From NCBI GenBank assembly GCA_018350325.1, contig JAEVLN010000010.1, positions 682,001 through 746,000 on the forward strand: DNA of 64,000 nt, given 5' to 3'. Source of the stretch: Globodera rostochiensis (lineage: Eukaryota > Nematoda > Chromadorea > Rhabditida > Heteroderidae). The position numbers and the translations under genes are program-made. Below the pieces are notes generated by a model. The model was not told the DNA's origin. It made no database searches and saw nothing but the letters and a program-made list of their open reading frames with translations. This document shows, one piece after another, positions 56,936-64,000 of the stretch (within the stretch, counting starts at the first letter, position 1; the number at the start of each line of letters is the position of its first letter).

Positions 56936-57200
56936 GCCGGGCTGCTTTTAACAGCGAATTGTTATTTTTGTCTAATGAAGGACTTAAGATTTCTAGTTTT
57001 TTCGTTTTAAGGCAATTTATCAAGCTTCTCGAAATTTTAAGAGTGCCATGGAAATCTCTAAACCAACTAAAAAAGTCCAGATCAGCTTCACCACGGACAA
57101 CACTGGGTTCTTTATGCGGAAATCCACGTCCGAATTCCCTGGTATAGCCTGGACTCTGGTGGATTTGGACGTAGTTGGGCTCCGTTACCAATTCTGTTTC
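56936..57200 (-). CDS. Putative exon of an unrecognised gene
   Basis: On the minus strand, an acceptor (TTTCTTTAG) precedes about 88 open codons (TEPNYVQIHQSPGYTREF, GRGFPHKEPSVVRGEADL, DFFSWFRDFHGTLKI) up to a good donor (ACG|GTATGT at 56935). No neighbouring exons were identified. It lies upstream of G2 in the same orientation and could be its missing 5' exon, but that could not be shown. Confidence 0.4.
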
Positions 57201-57534
57201 TAAAGAAATAATGCTTAAAACAAATCATTTATTTTTTTGCAAATTTTAACACCTCATTAAATCGGGCAAACTGCCAAGGCAAAGAAATTTATGCAATTAA
57301 AAAAGGGTAAAAAATTTTACAAATGGGTGAAGAGGAAAGATTAAAGCAAAAGGGGTTTTGGGAAGAAAATTTTTGGTAATACAGCAGAACATTGGTCCCA
57401 CAAAAAAAAAGGTTTAAGAGAGTTAGGCAATTTGGTAAGTAGTCGAGGGTTGTCGAGGGCGCTGATCACGAATATGAGATTGGATTTATCATATGAAATC
57501 ATCTTTTTGTGGCAGAAAGCGTATGGTTAGACAC

Positions 57535-57690
57535 TATTATATTCCCACCATTGAATATTCTTCCAATTTTCAAAAGCTTGTAACACAGGCCAACGCTTAT
57601 ATTCGGGACAAATTTTGCAGATTTGCTTCTAGTGCTCCCTTTTTACCTCGACCAAAATTTGGTGGAGCTTGGAGAATTTTGAAAAATTGG
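57535..57690 (-). repeat. Dispersed repeat R, reversed partial copy
   Basis: The reverse complement of part of the repeat at 29950-30360 (CACCATTGAAT, TAACACAGGCCAACGCTTAT, CAAATTTTGCAGA, CCAAAATTTGGTGGAG). It explains the open frame seen here. Confidence 0.6.
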
Positions 57691-57708
57691 TTTGAAGAAT
57701 TTAAACGT

Positions 57709-58352
57709 ACAGTAGACAATCCGACAGTGAGGACAATCCGACAGAAGTGGACAATCGGACAGTGGACAATCCGACAGTGAATGAAAATTAAAAAAAAACT
57801 AAAATTGAGATGAGAATGGGGAAAACCATGTCCATTTGAATGGCGCGGGTTAAAAAACTCCCTTAATTGTTTTATGATTTAAAATCACGTCAAATCGTTC
57901 TGGTAGTCGGTAAGCAATCCCTTTAAATAAGCCAAAAATGGTCGATTGGCGCGGTTACGGTAAATGGCACGAATGGCCGCAACTTTCTCCACGTTCTTTT
58001 TTCGTTCCATTCCTTTTCCATGAAACTATGCTGTAAATTGTTTTGAAATTCTAGTCAACCAAATTCCAAATGCCTGTCCTCGCCTCCATTGTTCTGACAA
58101 AATGACTGACAAAGAGTGGTCGATGGGGAACGGAACTTGTAATGACTGTTGAGGGTTTGTGCCAGCCCTCGAGGCTGTTTGTTCGACGCAATTTAGGTAT
58201 CAAAATATAATTAAGGGAGTTTTTTAACCCGCGCCATTCAAATAGACATCATCTCAATTTTAGTTTTTTAAATTTTCATTCACTGTCGGATTGTCCACTG
58301 TCCGATTGTCCACTTCTGTCGGATTGTCCTCACTGTCGGATTGTCCACTGTC
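57709..58352. mobile_element. Fold-back element with arms of about 165 bp
   Basis: The left arm has reiterated GACAATCCGACAGTG units, then GAATGAAAATT and GGCGCGGGTTAAAAAACTCC. The right arm (58190-58352) is its inverse, with CACTGTCGGATTGTCCACTG units. The core of about 300 bp is non-coding. No clear target duplication is seen. Confidence 0.8.
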
Positions 58353-59540
58353 CAATTGTCCGGACCCCATTTAGTCCATAAATGAAGATCATCTCGGTTC
58401 CATGTTCTTTATACATTGACAAATTCGCCTCCCTGGACCATAAAATCCTGTTTTAATACACAAAAAGCATACTTTAAACGCGATGCTTGCGAATTTATAA
58501 CAATAGAGCATATCTTTTTTTCTTAAGATAATAAAAAGTTGCGTTACAATTCTCCAGCAAAATTTTATTGTAATTCGGTTTCAGTCAGTTAAAAGAAAAA
58601 CGCTCACCCCATTCACTTTTATTAGTCAAATAACATCCGTAAAATATGTACAAAGCTAGCGAATGATGCTATAAAATCTGATGCAAATGAAACTTCCATA
58701 TTATGAACTTTGGTTGACTACCAATCAATGCTAGTATGAAAACATTTTAAAGAGTACAAAATTCAGTCGAGCCCATCGGAGCTCGGGGGTTGAGAACTTT
58801 ATTAAAATACTAATTGTCATATTTGGCGGTTTGATCAAAACCGAAAAGCGACCGATCTGATATGTTTTTTTCGAGTTTGAAGAAGAAAGAAAAAAAGGCG
58901 TGAGGCGTTTTTAATGGCACTTATGCTGAACAGGAATTGTAAATTCTGTAACCAAAACTGTGTTTGACCGGAAAAATTAAAAAAAATTAAAAATGCAATT
59001 GTGAGAGCTGCGCATGTGCGAAGAAAGTTGAATATTTTTTAATGAATTAATGAATATTTGGCAAACAAAACTTTTTAAGAATATTGAGCTCTAAACTTAA
59101 TTCAGTAAGAAAAATCTTTTAGCCTAAAAAAGTGTCAAATTATTTAAGATATTATCTCGGCAAAGCCATCAGCGGGGTGTGAATCATCAAATTTGTTTTT
59201 TGGTGCATTGGCAGTGAAAATTAACATCGCTTACATCATTTGCAATCATAGCATTTTTTTTGAATTTACGCTCCGCTCTGATCATAAAAGTGTTGAAATC
59301 GATTAATTCAAATTTTATCTCCCAAATTGGGCGTTGTCGGTTCATTTGAAATTTCAGTTGTGAACCGCTCTTTTCGGATAATCGAAACCAAACCCAAACC
59401 CGAAGAAAAACTGCGCCACTAAATACTGGTTCTACTTATATATCATCCGATTTGGCCCGGATCTTCGGGCACTTTCGGGTATTTGTGAATTTTTAACAAA
59501 ATTTGATGCCCTTTTTGCAGTGCCAATCACTCAAAACAAA
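58353..59540. other. Upstream region of serpin gene C
   Basis: No gene is seen in 58353-58850. From about 58860 it matches the upstream region of serpin B (TTTTTAATGGCACTTATGCTG, GATATTATCTCGGCAAAGCC) without the 917-bp MITE. It is likely to hold the promoter and 5' untranslated exon. Confidence 0.5.
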
Positions 59541-62500
59541 ATGGCACTGGCACCGAGTCAAATGACATCTTCTGCTGATTTGGCCCTGTTCAACTTGGCC
59601 ACTGTATTGATTGTTCTGCTAATCCAGAACATCCAATTTTGCGGCTGCCAACCGAATAAATTATTGTCTTCTCCAACGTCATCTAACGACGGTCCAATAA
59701 TTTCTTAAAACAGACATTGTGCCATCAAGAATAAGAATTTAAATTTCAGGGTTTAACGCCAAGGAATTGTGTCGTGCCATTGAGGGCACTGAGTTCCACG
59801 AGCAGTGCCTGCACTCGGAGGTGGTCAAACAGAAGGGCTTCATCCCCCGGCATTTGCGTCCGCCATGGCTGAACTCCTCGCTGTTTGAGGACAATCAATT
59901 GCCGGAGGAAAAAGCGTTGGCCAACGGATGTTACGGCTGTTACAAGGGCTCAACGGCAAGCAACGGCGTCAACCCGGACGAGGAGTACTGCGCGTGTGCG
60001 GTATAAATTCTGTGCTAAATTTGCGATGCAAAAATAAAAAACAATTTGTCATCATTTTTAATTTTGTTAATTATAATTATGAAACGCCAATTTTTTAGAA
60101 AAATTGAAATAATTAAAAATTATATTTAAAATAATGCTAGCAAATTTTGAAGCCTATAACTTTTTTTCAAACTCAACCAAATCACCCAACAAAAACGCCA
60201 AATTGAGAGTTCGACGTTTTTAAAAGCTTTTGTTAAGCCAACGCTAAACAATTATCCATTATGTTTTTTTTATTTGATTGAGTTAAAAAAAAGTTGAAGC
60301 CTTTCAAAATTTTCTGGCACTAAAATCTTTGCAAAAAAAAGATTAATTTAATTTAAGTATAAAAATGGAACTCCAAATAAAAAGTTTGGCAAAATTTTTG
60401 GCACTTTCAACTCGGACGGCTCAACTTGTCTGCAGGATTTCCACAAAATGGCATTGGTTAAATAAAATTGAATTTTTTAATTTTAATTTGTTTCCCGTAG
60501 ATGCCAACTTGCGGAAATGAATATTACGACTACGTGAAGCATTGTGCCATGGCCTGTGCTTTTTTAATAAATTTACGATCAAATTTCTTTTCAGGTCCAT
60601 TTCTACCAAAATGAGCCTGAAACGGAGCCGGATGACTACAAAGATCGTAAAATAATAATAATGCTTAATTTAATATTTAAAAAAATATAAATATAATTAT
60701 TTAAGGCACGCTCGTGCTTCTTGATGGGTGCATTACGGGTGCAAGCCATAATTGCACGGCAAATGTCACAATTCAGTATGGGAAGACGCAAACGAATTGT
60801 AATGGAGAAAACATAACAGTTTTTGAGAGCACGTGAGTTACCTGCTGGTGATTAGCAATACTTTTTCTCTGTTTTGGTTAGCATTCGAATGGCGGGGGAT
60901 GGGGACGGGGAGGGCGGGGAATCCCCCGGACGGGGAGTGCGGGGAATCCCCAAAATAAAACAATTTAATAAATTGTTCTAATTTTAGCATTCATTTGAAA
61001 GAATCTTCCGGGAAAGGTAGGGTTTGTCAATTATTTATTTGCTAGAAATGGAGTTGATATTCGCGATCCACGGCCCGAACACCACCAAGAAACACCTTTT
61101 TATCAACTTTTTTCTTAGAAAAATAAATTAACAACAAAAAAATTACATTTTAATATGCCAAAATGTTTCTGGTCCAAAGAGGTGCCCGCCGGTCCACGCC
61201 CCATTTATTTCAATAAATAATTAAAAGTGCCATCCCAGACATCGGCGCCGCTTCAACGTTCACATTCCCTGCGGAGTTCAGACAACAGAGCTGTCGCAGT
61301 CGTTTGGTTCAAATTTTCGAATTTGCGGAACTTCCCTATTATTATTACATAATGATCATCATAAGCGGCGAGTGCGTTCAAAACTTAAATTTTACGCACC
61401 AAAAACATTTTACTTTTCAAGGTTTGGAACAAAAAGCTTCAGTCTGCCGACGATCGATATCTTCAGGGTTAGTAATGATTAGTACTGGGAATTATTTTGA
61501 CTAAAACCCCCTAAATGTGCGAAAATATATTTAAATGTGCAAAACGGACCAAATCCACGTGAAACCTTTCAAAATATGTCAATGGGCGACAATGAGGGGA
61601 AGCATCTCAATTAAAATGCAAAATGTTTTGCACTAATCATTTATTTGCTGCAGGGCCGCGTGCATGAAATGCGCGGACTGCATTTGGATCTTCGAGAAGA
61701 AGCCGCCGTTCAGTGGCGCGACCAATTTGGTGCTTATGATTATGTCCAACGTAATGACCTTAGCTGGCAACCGACCGACTTGAAGCACATCAATCATTAT
61801 GGGATGCCTAATCCGGAACTTATGTATCCGCACTTTACCATGAAATGTAAGCGCGCGCCGCGTTCACAAGATTATTGGCACTTTTCGAGTCACATACATT
61901 TTGAGTAGAGCGGGGTCGGCATTTTGATAATCCGGATTGACTTTTTTAGTCGGTATCGGGACTTAAAGAAAATCATGATTGGCTTGGCCAGAAAAATCCG
62001 AGAAAACCCAAAACGGAATAACCCTCAGGATCCCTTATACTTTAAATTATAATTAAAATACCTCCGTTTTTATCATTTGTTAATTGCTTTAGCCATTGGC
62101 CACGTGAATTTTTCTGTGGACATAATGAAGATGTTCTATCAGCACAACGAGAAGAATGCGGTGTCGCCCCTTTCGGCGGCCATTGCACTGGCCATGGCTT
62201 ACATTGGTGCACGAGGCCAAACAGCGGTTGAACTTGGCAAAGTGTTGGCGGCTGGCGGTATTTTTGAGCATTTGAATTTGCCAATAAAACAACAAACGAA
62301 CCATCTTTGCCGTGCCAGATTCGTCCGGACCGTCGTTGCGCGACAATTACGGCAAATTCATGCAAGAAATTGGGTCAACACAAACGGACGCTAATTTCAA
62401 GCTGAAGATTTCCAAAAAATTATATTTGTCGGACTCTGTCAAAGTTTTGGATGAGTTCAAATTGGCCATCAAAAAGCATTTTGGGGAGGACAGTTTCGAG

Positions 62501-64000
62501 TCGACTGATTTTGGCCAACAAATCACAGTTGCCGATGTAAACACAAATAATTATATGAATTATTTTAACAAAATATTTCAATTTATGCAGAAAATCAATG
62601 GTTTTCTTGACAAAGCATCGCCGGGGGGCAAAAGCATTGAATCGATTGTACCGCAATCTCTGAACCCGTCGGACACAAAGCAAAACTATTTAAACTAAAA
62701 ATGGCTTTTACAAATCAATTTTTGTTAGGTTGGTGCTCGTCAGTGCAATTCATTTTCAAGCAAATTGGCTTCGACAGTTCGATCCGCGGCATACCGAAAA
62801 GAAAAAATTCCTTTCGAAAAATGGACTGTACCGCGAAGTATTTATTTTTTTAATATTTAAATTAAAATGAAATTAAAAAAGGAAAATTTTCTGTTAAATT
62901 ATTGAACATTTTTGCCTATAAATAATCTTTCTTTAGATGGATATGATGACTCAAATAGGCCAATTCATGCACATGGAGACGGAAGATGTATGTGGCAAAA
63001 CAAAAGAATTGTGCCATTTAAACAAAAAAAAAACAAAAAAAAATTCAGTTTGAGCTGGTCGGTGTGCCATTTGTTGGCGAAAAAGCGCATTTTGTCATTC
63101 TGTTGCCGAAGCCGAAGCGGCACTGGCATTATGTTTTCCAAAAGTTTAACGGCGGAAATTTGGTGGAATTTCTCAAAAAGTCGACAATGAAAGAGCTCGA
63201 GGTGGGAAGCGTAAGAAATTTAAAACGTGTTCGTTCCGGGCCCCTCGGGGGCAGGAAAGTCGGGAGTCGGGGTTGGCCATGTCGGGGATCAAGTTCGGTG
63301 GCGTCCAAATTTTCAGGGTCGAGCGAGGAAGGAGAAAATAAAAATTTCTTAAAAATTTTAGCTATGTCTTTAGTGGGCAAGCATAAAATATATATATATA
63401 TTAATTTTATTTAAATAAATGCCAATCATAAGATTGATGAAGGTCAGGGGGGACGGGGACGGGCTTTACTATGTCGGGGATCAGGTCGGGGGTTAGAGTC
63501 GGGGGCTAACTTTATTTTAAAGAATAAAAATTCACTGCAATTCCTCACCATTTTAGGTCATTTTGCCAAAGTTCAAAATTGTATCATTGCATCAAAATTT
63601 GGAAGAAACATTGCTGTCGCTTGGCATCAAACGCGTATTCCGTCCAAGCAAGGCCGACTTTTCGGGCATAAATCACAACAATTTGTCATACACTTTGTAC
63701 ATCAACAAAGTGATTCAGAAAGCGCATATTTCGGTACGTAATAAATTAGAGCGACTTCTTTTAGTGTTAAAAGCCGGGTGGGGTCAACTTGGCACCAGGG
63801 TTGCCGCGGGTGACCCGAAACCCGAGAGCCGAAATACGGTCTTTTTCTCAACCCGAAACCCGACCCAAGGTTTTTTGTGTCGACCCGACCCGAGACCCGG
63901 GTTTTGAGGGTCGGGGGAGTCGGCGGTGCCCAAAGGCGCCGCCGAGAAAATTTTGAATTTTTGACTTAATTTGTTAAGGAAATTGGTCCAAAAACTGCAG
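59541..64000 (+). CDS. Serpin-fusion gene C, cut by the window end
   Basis: Exons: 59541-59691, 59750-60000, 60501-60551, 60595-60646, 60706-60832, 60988-61016, 61239-61371, 61422-61467, 61654-61846, 62093-62257, 62319-62536, 62591-62679, 62729-62837, 62937-62987, 63049-63201, 63557-63733. The last exon with the reactive loop lies beyond the window. All 16 exons are open and in phase, including the 29-bp mini-exon. Exon 2 encodes the same protein as in A and B. Exons 5 and 7 differ strongly (QYGKTQTNCNGENI; FRQQSCRSRLVQIFEFAE). GC donors at introns 3 and 12 are kept. The last intron carries a repeat shared with A but not B. Signal peptide plus unknown region plus serpin, as in B. Confidence 0.8.

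Noticed and set aside
57493..57780. 95-residue plus-strand frame
   Set aside because: Composed of reversed repeat R and the arm of the fold-back element at 57709-58352.

Overview
The window is nuclear DNA from a eukaryote with small, AT-rich, intron-dense genes. It is most likely from a plant-parasitic nematode of the cyst-nematode type. The case rests on four things: many short exons and introns of about 45-60 bp; repeated use of GC-AG introns, which I recall as unusually common in cyst nematodes such as Globodera; several small secreted cysteine-rich proteins; and dense MITE-like repeats. The species is an inference and no database was searched. There are no operons, Shine-Dalgarno sites or CRISPR arrays.

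Layout, left half. The 3' end of an unrecognised gene (12-561) is followed by a TCATA-rich repeat and an orphan Polinton/Maverick-type integrase with a broken frame (1635-2718, minus). After G-rich repeats and a tandemly duplicated exon-like segment (3549-4208) comes a large plus-strand gene of about 23 exons (4597-14078). It encodes roughly 1,560 residues: an SNTX (stonustoxin-like) N-terminal region, a cysteine cluster, and a TRAFAC-type GTPase domain with a C-terminal cysteine/helical region. It carries at least two frame inconsistencies. Next are a reversed serpin fragment (14340-14640), a secreted protein with three tandem helix-turn-helix repeats (15680-16597, minus), a 63-bp minisatellite (16978-18695), two paralogous secreted cysteine-rich genes resembling the nematode ET module/Ly6 fold (19554-20293 and 24110-24705, minus), and a small secreted eight-cysteine protein (21285-21603, minus).

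Layout, right half. From about 25 kb the window is a segmental duplication. A 12-exon unknown gene, minus strand (G1, 24991-28083), is followed by serpin-fusion gene A (32894-37645). The same pair recurs as G2 (52250-55895) and serpin C (59541 to the window end). Serpin gene B (46704-51211) lies between them and is intact: 17 exons, 728 residues, made of a signal peptide, an unrecognised cysteine-rich region of about 310 residues and a full serpin domain. Copy A has lost a 29-bp mini-exon. C is cut by the window end. Further serpin pieces lie at 14.3, 42.5 and 44.1 kb.

Comparing duplicates dates several insertions. A 917-bp and a 712-bp hAT-like MITE each have perfect 8-bp target duplications and an empty site in the other copy. 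A 2.3-kb insertion separates G1 from G2. A GC-rich hairpin repeat recurs at least ten times in both orientations.

How the parts work together: the signal-peptide genes (serpin fusions, G1/G2, ET-like, eight-cysteine and HTH proteins) look like a cluster of secreted, possibly host-interacting proteins that expands by duplication, exon shuffling and MITE insertion. That role is inference. Exon coordinates come from reading frames, splice consensus and comparison among copies.
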